Source: Dialister sp. CAG:486 (GTDB lineage Bacteria > Bacillota > Negativicutes > Veillonellales > Dialisteraceae). Taken from it: DNA of 23,455 nt. Below are positions 8,823 to 16,307 of this stretch, piece by piece (positions within the stretch are counted from its first letter, which is position 1; every line of letters starts with the position of its first letter). The notes under the pieces were generated by a model that had not been told where the DNA came from, did not search any database, and worked only from the letters and a program-made list of their open reading frames with translations. The translations under genes and the position numbers were made by a program. The stretch covers positions 1 to 23,455 of the forward strand of contig FR879477.1 of assembly GCA_000434475.1 (NCBI GenBank), written 5' to 3'.

Positions 8823-8945
8823 GATCTATGGGTAAGAGTCAGCCGAAAAACGATCGGTTCTGACCAAGTCCGTTTCCCACAGCAGCGGATGACGAAAGGT
8901 GAGATCCCAGATTCCCATACGGTCTTAGGCCACCGGCTGCCGATT
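8823..8945 (-). promoter_or_regulatory. Structured leader of feoAB, cobalamin-riboswitch-like
   Basis: Minus-strand CAGCCG (8939-8934) can pair with CGGCTG (8845-8840), closing a domain of about 100 nt that ends about 20 bases before the feoAB ribosome-binding site. Inside it, segments CGGTGGCCTAAGACCG, TATGGGAATCTGG, CCGCTGCTGTG and CGGACTTGGTCAGAACCG resemble, in order and spacing, the core of cobalamin riboswitches (GGGAA-N3-GG...CC-N4-...CCGC-N2-CTGT). The usual GGTG-N2-A stretch reads GGGATCTCA, so the ligand site is not conserved. A CCTTT segment could pair with the AAAGG of the Shine-Dalgarno. What is seen is a compact leader; the family assignment is tentative and the ligand unknown. 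Confidence 0.5.
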
Positions 8946-8951
8946 ACTCTT

Positions 8952-8960
8952 ATGTTACCA
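8952..8960 (-). promoter_or_regulatory. Possible extended -10 promoter of feoAB
   Basis: Minus strand TGGTAACAT fits a TG-N-(-10) element, with start expected near 8945. No convincing -35 box lies 16-18 bases upstream, and no clear Fur box was recognised. Confidence 0.4.
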
Positions 8961-9000
8961 CTTTTTTGTCTCACATTCCTAAAACGTTCTCAAACTTTTA

Positions 9001-9037
9001 CAAAAAGCAAAAGAAAACGCCCCCGCAAAGCGGAGGC
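9001..9037 (-). terminator. Rho-independent terminator of ftsH
   Basis: GCCTCCGC (9037-9030) pairs with GCGGGGGC (9026-9019) over 8 bp with one G-U pair. It is followed on the minus strand by TTTTCTTTT, about 20 bases after the ftsH stop. Confidence 0.85.
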
Positions 9038-9058
9038 ATTCTGTAAAACTCTATCGTA

Positions 9059-10954
9059 TTATTCGCTATAGAGGGAAGGCGACGGGCCTTCATCCTTTGG
9101 CATCGGCGGAAGCGGAGACTCTTCGTCGTCCTCCTTCTTCGGTTCTTCTCCCGGTGCATAGAGGGAGTGATACTTGAAGAGGTTTTCCACCTGCTTATGA
9201 TCGATGGTTTCCACCTCGAGGAGCGCCTGCGCCATGGCTTCCAGGACAGGCATATGGTCCATCAGGGTCTGCATGGTATCATTGTACGCTTCGTCGAGGT
9301 ACTTGTGCATTTCTTCATCAATGATGGTCGCTACGGTCTCGCCGTAGTTTCTTTCCGAGCCGAGCTGCTTGCCGAGGAAGATCTGTTCCTGATGTTCACC
9401 GAAGATCATCGGTCCCAGTCGATCGCTCATGCCCCATTCCATGATCATCTTGCGGAGGATGCCGGTCACCTGCTGGAGGTCGCCGGAGGCGCCGCTGGAG
9501 ATCTCATTGAAAATGATCTTTTCCGCGCAGCGGCCGCCGAGAGCGACACGCAGCTGCGCGAGAAGATGCGACTTCGTGATGAAGGAACGTTCTTCATGCG
9601 GGAGCATCATGGTGTAGCCGCCCGCCTGTCCGCGCGGAATGATGGTGACTTTGTGCACCGGATCTGCATCCTTCAGCAGGGTCGCCATGATGGCATGACC
9701 GGATTCATGGTACGCGGTGATCCTTCTTTCCTCATCGCTCACCTTATGGCTCTTTCTTTCCGGTCCGTAGCTGACTTTTTCGCTGGCCTCTTCCAGATCG
9801 GCCATGGAGATCGTCTTTCTGTTCTGACGGGCAGCCAGAAGGGCTGCTTCATTCAGCATGTTCGCAAGATCGGCCCCTGTGAAGCCCGGGACTTTCTTGG
9901 CGATGGTATTGAGATCGACATCCGGTTCCAGCGGTTTGTTCTTCGCATGGACACGCAGGATCGCAAGACGGCCTCTGAGGTCAGGACGGCCGACGACGAC
10001 GCGGCGGTCGAAACGGCCCGGACGCAGCAGCGCCGGATCGAGGATATCCGGACGGTTCGTCGCAGCGATGGTGATGATGCCTTCGTTCGAGCCGAAGCCG
10101 TCCATCTCGACCAAGAGCTGGTTCAGCGTCTGTTCTCTTTCGTCGTGTCCGCCGCCGAGGCCGCTGCCTCTCTGACGGCCCACCGCATCGATCTCATCGA
10201 TGAATACGATGCATGGTGCATTCTTCTTTGCCTGAGCAAAGAGGTCACGGACACGGGAAGCGCCGACACCGACAAACATTTCTACAAAGTCAGAGCCGGA
10301 GATGGAGAAGAATGGCACCTTCGCTTCACCGGCCACTGCTTTGGCAAGCAGGGTCTTACCTGTCCCTGGCGGGCCGACGAGGAGCACGCCCTTCGGGATC
10401 TTCGCGCCGATCGCCGTATAGCGACCCGGATTTTTCAGGAAATCCACCACTTCGGAAAGCTCTTCCTTCGCTTCGTCTTCCCCTGCAACATCAGAGAAAT
10501 TCACATGGACCTGACCTTCGGCGGTCATCTTCGCTCTGGACTTGCCAAAGCTCATGACACGTCCGCCGCCGCCCTGTGTCTGGTTCATGATCCAGAACCA
10601 CACGCCGACCAGAATGATGATCGGAAGCAGAGAAGAGAGCAGATTCATCCACCAGGACGGCTGTTCCGGCGGTTTTGCAGTGATGATGACGCCGCCCTCC
10701 GAAAGCTTTGGCAGAAGCTGCGCGTCATTGTCCGGTGCATAGGTAGCGAATTCACTGCCGTCCTTCAGCTTACCGCTGATGGAATTGTTCGTCATCGTCA
10801 CGGAGTCGACATTCTTCTTCTCGACCTGCGAAATGAAATCGCTGTAGGTGATTTCCGAGTGTTTTTCCTGAGGATGAACAAAGGTATTGAATATGGAGAC
10901 CGCTATAATGATCAGAAGCACATAGAGGGCCACATTCTTTACAAATTTATTCAA
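9059..10954 (-). CDS. ftsH: ATP-dependent zinc metalloprotease FtsH
   Basis: This 631-residue membrane-anchored AAA+ protease degrades misfolded and regulatory membrane proteins. Two membrane segments (about 7-25 and 103-123) flank a small periplasmic domain. Walker A GPPGTGKT is at 194-201, Walker B IVFIDE at 249-254, the arginine-finger region RPGRFDR at 311-317, and the zinc site HESGH at 416-420. The start codon is TTG at 10954: it has AAGGAGG six bases upstream and begins the conserved MNKF-type N-terminus, and no in-frame ATG is nearby. It lies downstream of tilS and hpt, as in Bacillus, but has its own promoter and terminator. Confidence 0.98.
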   Translation of the reverse strand: MNKFVKNVALYVLLIIIAVSIFNTFVHPQEKHSEITYSDFISQVEKKNVDSVTMTNNSISGKLKDGSEFATYAPDNDAQLLPKLSEGGVIITAKPPEQPSWWMNLLSSLLPIIILVGVWFWIMNQTQGGGGRVMSFGKSRAKMTAEGQVHVNFSDVAGEDEAKEELSEVVDFLKNPGRYTAIGAKIPKGVLLVGPPGTGKTLLAKAVAGEAKVPFFSISGSDFVEMFVGVGASRVRDLFAQAKKNAPCIVFIDEIDAVGRQRGSGLGGGHDEREQTLNQLLVEMDGFGSNEGIITIAATNRPDILDPALLRPGRFDRRVVVGRPDLRGRLAILRVHAKNKPLEPDVDLNTIAKKVPGFTGADLANMLNEAALLAARQNRKTISMADLEEASEKVSYGPERKSHKVSDEERRITAYHESGHAIMATLLKDADPVHKVTIIPRGQAGGYTMMLPHEERSFITKSHLLAQLRVALGGRCAEKIIFNEISSGASGDLQQVTGILRKMIMEWGMSDRLGPMIFGEHQEQIFLGKQLGSERNYGETVATIIDEEMHKYLDEAYNDTMQTLMDHMPVLEAMAQALLEVETIDHKQVENLFKYHSLYAPGEEPKKEDDEESPLPPMPKDEGPSPSLYSE

Positions 10955-10970
10955 TATTTTCCTCCTTCTC

Positions 10971-10990
10971 TATATTTCCTGTGAAATATA
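10971..10990. promoter_or_regulatory. Palindrome in the ftsH leader next to the ribosome-binding site
   Basis: TATATTTC and GAAATATA form an 8-bp inverted repeat around a four-base centre, ending just before the ftsH Shine-Dalgarno. It could be a hairpin influencing translation from the TTG start, or an operator; no regulator is recognised. Confidence 0.4.
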
Positions 10991-11048
10991 AACGACCCAT
11001 TCAATAGGTTTTTTCACCCCATAGATTGATAGTTCTGAATAATATCTA

Positions 11049-11078
11049 ATTTTAGCATATAAGTATGTGGAAAGGCAA
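11049..11078 (-). promoter_or_regulatory. Promoter of ftsH
   Basis: On the minus strand, TTGCCT (11078-11073) is followed after 18 bases by TAAAAT (11054-11049), preceded by TGC (extended -10). The leader to the TTG start is about 90 bases and contains small hairpins. Confidence 0.65.
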
Positions 11079-11093
11079 CAAAGAAAAGAAGGT

Positions 11094-11280
11094 TCGGGGT
11101 TTTGTGGTAGACCACGGGGCGTGCTGCCCCTTGCCCCTGGATGAAAGCTCGGCTCGAATGAGGAGTGAGGAATGAGGAATGAAGGTGGCGGCTTCGCCGC
11201 GAATATTATATATGGGGCGATGCCCGAAAGTAGTATTCAAGTCACTAGTCACTAATCCCTAGCCACTCATTCCCTTTCGT
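11094..11280 (+). repeat. Composite repeat upstream of ftsH
   Basis: Modules in order: GGTT...GACCACGGGGCGTGC with the hairpin GGGGCGTGCTGCCCC, then GGATGAAAGCTCGGCT and AATGAGG heptamers. AAGGTGGCGGCTTCGCCGC, a short AT stretch, GGGGCGATGCCCGAAAGTAG and CACTAGT heptamers follow. A small frame from ATG 11179 to TAG 11262 runs across the modules. Confidence 0.8.
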
Positions 11281-11504
11281 GAGAAGTGAGAAGCGCCGCA
11301 GAATTTTGATAGCGCTTCGCGCCGTCGTCATTTCGAGCGAAGTCGAGAAATCTTTTTCGTTTGCGGTGAAACACTTCATGTGAGTGAAGCAAGAAACGGG
11401 AAACCTGCTTTCCCCCGCGCCAGCACTCCTCACTAGAGCGCAAAGTTTTTCTCATCCACAATCAAGGAACGCCGCTCCCACGGGGCTAACCCTGAACCCT
11501 TCTT
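11281..11504. repeat. Mixed repeat modules downstream of hpt
   Basis: No gene is seen here. It holds an AAGCGCC/GGCGCTT-like palindromic piece and a CGTCATTTCGAGCGAAGTCG module with CTTTTTCGTTTGCGGTGAAA (related to 19100-19200). At 11455-11500 lies the inverted sequence CCACAATC ... GGGGCTAACCCTGAACCC, also found at 17564-17620. Confidence 0.6.
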
Positions 11505-12056
11505 TTACGCCTTCGTATAGACTTTATGATCCAGCACGCAGACGTCAGGGAGGTTTCTGTATTTTTCTGCATAGTCACAGCCATAGCCGACGATGAATTC
11601 ATCCGGAATTTCAAAACCGACATACTTCACATATACATCCGCTTCGCGGCGTTCCTTCTTATTGAGACAGATGGCAAGCTCCACCGAAGAAGCGCCTCTT
11701 TCCTTCAGGAGCGGCACGAGGTGGGACATGGTGATACCGGTGTCGATGATATCCTCGACCACGATGACATGCTTACCACGGATGTCCTTGTCAAGGTCCT
11801 TCTTGATCTTGACATGCCCGCTCGATACGGTGCTGTTGCCATAGCTCGAAACGCACATGGTGTCTAAAGTGACCGGCAGATCGATCGAGCGCATCAGGTC
11901 GCAGAGGAAAGGCATCGCCCCTTTCAGAATGCCGACAAGTACGACATCCTTTCCTTCGTAGTCCTTTGTGATCTGAGCGCCGAGCTCTTTCACTTTCGCT
12001 GCGATCTGCTCCTTCGTCACAAGTACGGTTTTGATGTCTTTCGATAAATTTTCCAT
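11505..12056 (-). CDS. hpt: Hypoxanthine phosphoribosyltransferase
   Basis: This 183-residue purine-salvage enzyme makes IMP (and probably GMP) from the base and PRPP. The PRPP-binding motif VIVVEDIIDTGIT is at 97-109, the pyrophosphate-loop LKG at 44-46, and the flexible-loop SSYG at 70-73. The C-terminal segment FEIPDEFIVGYGCDYAEKYR is typical of HPRT. The ATG at 12056 has AGGAG closely upstream. The order tilS-hpt-ftsH is the classical Firmicutes arrangement, but here repeats of about 250-550 bp lie on both sides. No clear promoter was seen directly upstream, so it may depend on readthrough from tilS. Confidence 0.97.
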   Translation of the reverse strand: MENLSKDIKTVLVTKEQIAAKVKELGAQITKDYEGKDVVLVGILKGAMPFLCDLMRSIDLPVTLDTMCVSSYGNSTVSSGHVKIKKDLDKDIRGKHVIVVEDIIDTGITMSHLVPLLKERGASSVELAICLNKKERREADVYVKYVGFEIPDEFIVGYGCDYAEKYRNLPDVCVLDHKVYTKA

Positions 12057-12099
12057 GATATTCTCCTGTCAATGAAATGTGAAGTAAAAAGTATAAATC

Positions 12100-12310
12100 G
12101 AGGTTAGTCCATGGGGCGTGCTGCCCCTTGATTGCGAGTGAAAGTTTCGCTGGAATGAGAAATGCGAAATGCGAAATGCGAAATGCGAAATGGTGGTGCG
12201 GCGCATAAAAATATGGAAGCGCCGAGGAGTATAAATAGGGCGATGCCCGAAAGTAGCATTTCAGTCACCAGTCACTAGTCACTCCCTAGTCACTAGTCAC
12301 CAGTCACTCA
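12100..12310 (+). repeat. Composite repeat between tilS and hpt
   Basis: GGTTAGTCCATGGGGCGTGC with the hairpin GGGGCGTGCTGCCCC is followed by at least four tandem GAAATGC heptamers (about 12155-12190). GGTGGTGCGGCGC, GGAAGCGCC and GGGCGATGCCCGAAAGTAGC follow. An array of seven-base units (CACCAGT/CACTAGT, about 12262-12308) then runs into the tilS stop codon. Confidence 0.85.
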
Positions 12311-13737
12311 TTTCCGCCAAACCAGATCGTCAGCAGCAGGTACTCTTTGGTCTCCTTCGTCACACGACCGTATCGACTGCCGCGGAGGAGACAGGTCCAG
12401 TAAATCTCTTTTTCATCAGCCGCAACGGGCCAATACGGTCGGAGGGCGGCGGGGATGCCGGCGTCCTGCAGGATGCGCTTGATAGACTTCGTCCCATCCA
12501 TCCCCAGCGCCGCCATGCGCTCGCCCGGTCTTGGCATACGAAGCCTGACCTCCCCTACCTTTTCGGCATCCAGCAGGTATTGGTTACGAGCCGGATGCTC
12601 CGGCGGCTTCCCAAGTCGCACGGTCTCCATGTGCCAAAGCGTGTCTGCGCGATCCTTGCCACTTATTATAGCCATCTCTTGCTGTTTATCCACATCTTTT
12701 TGGGTGAACTTTTCAAAAAAATGCTTTGCGAGAAGGAAAAGACCGTTCTCCTCCTGCTTTTTGGTATTGCCTTTGTAGAAATAGAGACAGCGCCGGCCGA
12801 TCTCCATCACCACATGCGCCGTCGAAGTGAGCTTCCCCGTCTCGCCTTTCTCTGCGAGAAGAGCGAGACGCGAAAGGCTTTCAAAATCAGAGGAACCCTC
12901 TCCCATGTGCATAAGCATCCGCCGGAGGACACGCCGCCGCATCGCGAGGGGAAGCGCGCGGAAGGCGTCCTTCTCGAGGCTCCCCTCTTTCCCGTGAGAA
13001 GTGAGCCATGCCTCTGCTGCCTCCTCCATCCAGGCATCCTCGCTTCGAAGGATATCCGCCGTATGCCGGAGCGTCTCTACCAGATTGGGATTATAGGAAA
13101 GCATCTCGGGGAGAAGCTGGTGACGAATGCGGTTTCGCGTCGCATCCAGCTCATCATTCGTAGCATCATGGCAGGGCGCATAAGGAAAGGCAGTGAGGAA
13201 ATCTTCGATCTCTTTCTTCGTGACCGTGAGGAAGGGACGGATCAGCTCCTCATGCTTTGGCGCCATGCCCGACAGACCGCGCACGCCGCTCCCGCGCAGC
13301 AGATGAAAAAGGATCGTCTCGGCCTGATCGTCTGCATGATGCGCCAGTGCGATCAGAGTATATCCTTCTTCCTCACGCACCTCCCGCAGCGCCTCATAGC
13401 GGAGCGTTCGCGCCACCGTCTCGACGGAGCCGCCGCCTAAGCGCCTTTTCTCCTCGACATAGACATCCCTGCGAAAGAAGGGAATCCCAAGCCACTCACA
13501 GATGCTCTCCACATACCGTGCCTCTTCCTCTGCCTCCTCGCGCAAATGATGCTGCACAAGACAGCAGCCGACAGAGAGCCCTTCCTGCTCTGCGATGTCA
13601 TGCAGAAAGAGCAGGAGCCCGAGCGAATCCGGCCCGCCGGACACCGCCGCGAGGATCCGCTCCCCTCTCTGCCATAATTTCTTTTCCCTCGCAAAGGAGA
13701 GGATCTTCGCGATAAAAGGAGATGATTGTTTTTTCAT
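12304..13737 (-). CDS. tilS: tRNA(Ile)-lysidine synthase TilS
   Basis: This 477-residue PP-loop ATPase attaches lysine to C34 of tRNA-Ile(CAU), changing codon and amino-acid identity. The PP-loop SGGPDS is at 33-38. The substrate-recognition linker of about 200 residues and the C-terminal TilS domain (MPRPGERMAALGMDGTKS ... ILQDAGIPAALRPYWPV) are complete. The ATG at 13737 has AGGAG seven bases upstream. The TGA stop lies within a GAGTGACTGG heptamer. It is expected to be essential, so the repeat-rich gap that follows evidently does not prevent expression of hpt and ftsH. Confidence 0.96.
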   Translation of the reverse strand: MKKQSSPFIAKILSFAREKKLWQRGERILAAVSGGPDSLGLLLFLHDIAEQEGLSVGCCLVQHHLREEAEEEARYVESICEWLGIPFFRRDVYVEEKRRLGGGSVETVARTLRYEALREVREEEGYTLIALAHHADDQAETILFHLLRGSGVRGLSGMAPKHEELIRPFLTVTKKEIEDFLTAFPYAPCHDATNDELDATRNRIRHQLLPEMLSYNPNLVETLRHTADILRSEDAWMEEAAEAWLTSHGKEGSLEKDAFRALPLAMRRRVLRRMLMHMGEGSSDFESLSRLALLAEKGETGKLTSTAHVVMEIGRRCLYFYKGNTKKQEENGLFLLAKHFFEKFTQKDVDKQQEMAIISGKDRADTLWHMETVRLGKPPEHPARNQYLLDAEKVGEVRLRMPRPGERMAALGMDGTKSIKRILQDAGIPAALRPYWPVAADEKEIYWTCLLRGSRYGRVTKETKEYLLLTIWFGGNE

Positions 13738-13764
13738 AGTTCGCTCCTGGGAAAATAGGGACTT

Positions 13765-13960
13765 GGAACTAGTAGCTTGGGATTAGTAGCCAGGGATTAG
13801 GGATTAGGAATTAGAAATGAAGGTGGCGGCTGCGCCGAGATCGAGGGCTCAGGTCGCAGCTGTTCTGGCATTCGTTATCTCACATACGACGTTTCTCGCC
13901 GCTCAGGATGACGAAACGGGGCGATGCCCGAAAGCAGCATTCAAGTCACCAGTCACTTGA
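13765..13960 (+). repeat. Composite repeat upstream of tilS, with small ORF
   Basis: Heptamers (GGGATTA/GGAATTA type) are followed by AAGGTGGCGGCTGCGCC, a roughly 90-bp insert ending CGCTCAGGATGACGAAAC, then GGGGCGATGCCCGAAAGCAG and CACCAGT heptamers. The part at 13810-13928 is an inverted near-identical copy of 4898-5020. An ATG at 13817 opens a 47-codon frame ending at 13960. Confidence 0.8.
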
Positions 13961-13983
13961 GGTATCTCATCCCTGCTTTCGCA

Positions 13984-14130
13984 CATTCATCGTTTATCGG
14001 TCTGCAAGAAAGATTTCTCGCTATGCTCGAAATGACAACGCAAGAGTCTGATGTCTCCTAGTCTCCTAGTCTAATCCCCAGTCCCCAGTCACTAGTCACT
14101 AGTCACTAGTCACCAGCTACCAGTCACCAA
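13984..14130 (-). repeat. Partial CGTCATTTCGAG element plus GTGACTA heptamer array
   Basis: About 13988-14035, read on the minus strand, matches the start of the duplicated element at 22812-22862 and 23103-23154 (TCATTTCGAGC ... CTTGCAGACCGATAAACGA). From 14055 to 14130 a long array of seven-base CACTAGT/CCCAGTC units runs up to the ppx/gppA stop codon. Confidence 0.75.
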
Positions 14131-14133
14131 CCC

Positions 14134-15045
14134 TTACTTTTCTGTCGGCTGTATGACATCTGCATCGAGCAGGCCTTCGGAGAGATCGCGGTCACTCACC
14201 GTGATCTCCGAGAGAGCAAAGTACTCCATAAGGCTGTCTAGGATGACGACGCCGGCCACGATGATATCGGCACGGGACGGCAAGAGGCCTTTCATATGGC
14301 ACTTGTCATCATAGGACATTTGGGATAATTTTTCGAGGATCTCCGACACATCCTCGGGATGGATCACGTAGTCCTGCACCTTCGATGAATCATACACTTC
14401 GAGCTCCTGCAGCATCGAAGCCAGTGAGGTGACAGTCCCGCCGACACCGATCCAGCGCTTGACATTCCGCATGGACTCCATGAGATCCGTCTCGCGGAAA
14501 AGCGTGAAGCAATGCTTCTTCAGCTCACCGCGGCCTCTGGCCGTGGTGGTATCGAACTGCTTCGAGCAGCGCACGCACCCGAGGCGGAAGCTGTGGCGCG
14601 CTCCGACATCGGTGCCGAATCCCACGCAGATCTCTGTCGAGCCGCCGCCGATATCGACGACAGACGTGATGACGCCGGACGTCCCGGCCGCGCCGATGTA
14701 GCTATAGTACGCTTCCTCCTTCCCCGAAAGGATGCGGACAGGCACGCCGAAGGCTGCCGTCACTTCATCAGCGAATTCCTCCCCATTCGACGCATCGCGC
14801 ATGATGGACGTACCATAGGCGAAGATATCCTTCGCCCCTTCGAGCTTGGCCATGGCGGTAAATTCCCCCACAGCAGAGAGCGTCCTTTCCTTTGCCCCCT
14901 GACCGATGGTCGCCTTATCCGTCATGCCCTCCCCCAGCCTGGTGCTGCGAAGTTCTTTCCTGAGGATCTTCCACTCTCCCTTTTCATCCTTCTCTGCCAT
15001 CAAAAGACGGACCGAATTCGTTCCGATATCAATGATCGCGCGCAT
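14134..15045 (-). CDS. Exopolyphosphatase / guanosine pentaphosphatase family protein
   Basis: This 303-residue protein belongs to the Ppx/GppA family (ASKHA fold), which hydrolyses polyphosphate or pppGpp. The phosphate-1 motif IIDIGTNSVRLLMAE is at 4-18. SGKEEA, with the family's catalytic Glu, lies near 107-112, and the phosphate-2 motif VVDIGGGSTEICVG is at 129-142. It is short, containing only the two N-terminal domains, so which substrate it uses is open. The ATG at 15045 has AAGGAGG six bases upstream. It occupies the position between the S1 gene and tilS where Bacillus has spoIIE; no sporulation gene is seen here. Confidence 0.93.
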   Translation of the reverse strand: MRAIIDIGTNSVRLLMAEKDEKGEWKILRKELRSTRLGEGMTDKATIGQGAKERTLSAVGEFTAMAKLEGAKDIFAYGTSIMRDASNGEEFADEVTAAFGVPVRILSGKEEAYYSYIGAAGTSGVITSVVDIGGGSTEICVGFGTDVGARHSFRLGCVRCSKQFDTTTARGRGELKKHCFTLFRETDLMESMRNVKRWIGVGGTVTSLASMLQELEVYDSSKVQDYVIHPEDVSEILEKLSQMSYDDKCHMKGLLPSRADIIVAGVVILDSLMEYFALSEITVSDRDLSEGLLDADVIQPTEK

Positions 15046-15112
15046 AAGAGCCTCCTTGTGGTTATATCGTGTGATACGCTATATTCCATTCATCATTCTA
15101 TCGTTTTCACAA

Positions 15113-15314
15113 GAATGAGAAATTAGAAATGCGAAATGAGAAATGGTGGTGCGGCGCAAAAGTAGAAGCGCCGCGAGTTTCATATAAAGTGATAAAAGAA
15201 TAGCTTCTCATCCTATGCTGCCAATGCAAGCATACCTATCCCTTTGATAAAACTTACGACGCTTTCTATTTTGATGCGCCGTACCCCCATTTCTCATTTA
15301 TAAATTCTCATTTC
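15113..15314 (+). repeat. Repeat-rich gap upstream of ppx/gppA
   Basis: AATGAGA/AATTAGA/AATGCGA heptamers (15113-15145) are followed by GGTGGTGCGGCGC, then AGAAGCGCCGCG. A unique AT-rich stretch (15180-15270), a GCGCCGTACCCCCATT piece and CATTTCT heptamers reach the MITE. No gene was found. Confidence 0.65.
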
Positions 15315-15479
15315 TAGGGAAACACTGATTCAATCGTTGTCAGATTTCATTCTTGGATTTTTATACAGAGCGAGGAATCATCTAACGCGAATAGTGAGCT
15401 ATTTAAGGAAGATGATGACGAAGCTATGTATAAAAATCCATATGAAATCCGACTCTGCGATTTAATCAGCGTTTCCCTA
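15315..15479. mobile_element. Full-length palindromic MITE, 165 bp
   Basis: Terminal inverted repeats TAGGGAAACACTGATT and AATCAGCGTTTCCCTA differ at one position. The first and last 60 bases are near complements (for example GGATTTTTATACAGAGC against GCTATGTATAAAAATCC), so the element folds into one long hairpin. It has no ORF. The TA at each tip looks like the target duplication used by IS630/Tc1-type transposases. A 49-bp derivative is at 16221 and a half copy at 6352. Confidence 0.85.
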
Positions 15480-15532
15480 ATTGTCACGCAAATTCATCAA
15501 CAGAATCCGCATACATCATCCCTAAAACGCAT

Positions 15533-15569
15533 AACAAAAGGAGACATAACTCATCCCGTTACATCTCCT
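15533..15569 (-). terminator. Terminator of the S1-domain gene
   Basis: AGGAGATGTAAC (15569-15558) pairs with GTTATGTCTCCT (15550-15539) over 12 bp with two G-U pairs. It is followed by TTTGTT on the minus strand, eight bases after the stop codon. Confidence 0.85.
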
Positions 15570-15576
15570 CTCATGC

Positions 15577-16095
15577 TCAGTCAGAATGGCGGCCGCCGCG
15601 ACCGCCCCGTTTGGATTCTACATTTCTCTTCAGATCCAGAAGCCGTTCATCGCTGTCCTTCAGGAAACGGTTCAGCTTGTCTTCAAAAGAAGCAGGGGCT
15701 TCATGGCGCTGCGAACGATAACCGCCGGCAAACGGACGGCGCTCGGTCATACGCGGCGCTTCATGCAGAGGAGTTCTTCCCTCGAAGCCTTCTTTTCTCT
15801 GGAAACGATGCTCGCTTCCTTCCTTCTTCGGAAAACGTGCCTCCTTCTTTTCTTCCGTCTTCGGCTGCGCCTGCTTGACAGAAAGAGCGATCTTGCCCTT
15901 CGCATCGATGGAGATGACCTTCACCTTCACCGTATCCTTCACCTTGAGATACTGAGCCACATCGCTCACGTATTCATTGGCGACTTCTGAAATATGAACC
16001 AGACCCACCTTGTTTTCCGGCAGCTCCACAAACGCACCAAATTTCGCGATCCCTGAAACGGTACCTTCCACGATACTTCCGACTTCTAAAGCCAT
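15577..16095 (-). CDS. S1-domain RNA-binding protein (YabR-like)
   Basis: In this 172-residue protein, residues 1 to about 77 form an S1/OB domain: GSIVEGTVSGIAKFGAFVEL, GLVHISEVA, and VKVISIDAKGKIALSVKQ. The rest is a charged, low-complexity tail rich in Arg, Lys and Glu, ending GRGGRGGRHSD, likely disordered and RNA-binding. Bacillus YabR lies in the same place, next to divIC. Its precise target is unknown; association with ribosomes or mRNA is likely. The ATG at 16095 follows AGAGGA by about 12 bases, a longer spacing than in its neighbours. It has its own promoter and terminator, so it is probably a single-gene transcript. Confidence 0.9.
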   Translation of the reverse strand: MALEVGSIVEGTVSGIAKFGAFVELPENKVGLVHISEVANEYVSDVAQYLKVKDTVKVKVISIDAKGKIALSVKQAQPKTEEKKEARFPKKEGSEHRFQRKEGFEGRTPLHEAPRMTERRPFAGGYRSQRHEAPASFEDKLNRFLKDSDERLLDLKRNVESKRGGRGGRHSD

Positions 16096-16165
16096 CTAAC
16101 AACAAAATCCTCTCTGGGAAACGGCATCCGCCTCCCCAATGCCTGCGATATAAATACGAATTAAA

Positions 16166-16194
16166 TTATACGTGATTTTTTAAGGAATAGCAAG
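16166..16194 (-). promoter_or_regulatory. Promoter of the S1-domain gene
   Basis: On the minus strand, TTGCTA (16194-16189) and a perfect TATAAT (16171-16166) are separated by 17 bases. The expected start is near 16159, giving a leader of about 64 bases. Confidence 0.8.
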
Positions 16195-16220
16195 AAGATT
16201 GAAGAGCGATGAGAGGTGAC

Positions 16221-16269
16221 TAGGGAAACACTGATTCAATCGTTGTCAGAGTGAATCAGCGTTTCCCTA
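16221..16269. mobile_element. 49-bp internal-deletion derivative of the MITE
   Basis: Both ends match the 165-bp MITE (TAGGGAAACACTGATTCAAT ... GAATCAGCGTTTCCCTA) with almost the whole centre missing. It sits inside a heptamer array: joining its flanks with one TA restores GTGACTAGCTACC, which supports TA target duplication. Confidence 0.85.
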
Positions 16270-16306
16270 GCTACCAGTCACTAGTCACTAGCTACTAGTC
16301 ACCAAC
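16268..16306 (-). repeat. GTGACTA heptamer array after the division gene
   Basis: On the minus strand, GGTTGGTGACTAGTAGCTAG follows the FtsB/DivIC stop. The same GGTTGGTGACT joint follows the ppx/gppA stop at 14134. Confidence 0.75.
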
Positions 16307-16307
16307 C

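Noticed and set aside
8823..8945. NiCo, M-box or yybP-ykoY (manganese) riboswitch ahead of feoAB
   Set aside because: The conserved words I know for those classes were not found. Only the cobalamin-like order of segments gave a partial match.
8946..8952. TAAGAGT pairing with ACTCTTA (8833-8839) as the outer stem of the feoAB leader
   Set aside because: The upstream arm overlaps the probable -10 box, so it would not be transcribed; the CAGCCG/CGGCTG stem was preferred. This stands only if the promoter call is right.
9167..10984. Plus-strand open frame of 605 codons opposite ftsH
   Set aside because: It is a shadow of the ftsH codons, with no recognisable domain or plausible ribosome-binding site.
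12151..12310. CRISPR-like array
   Set aside because: The units are 7 bases, directly tandem, without unique spacers, and no cas gene is present.
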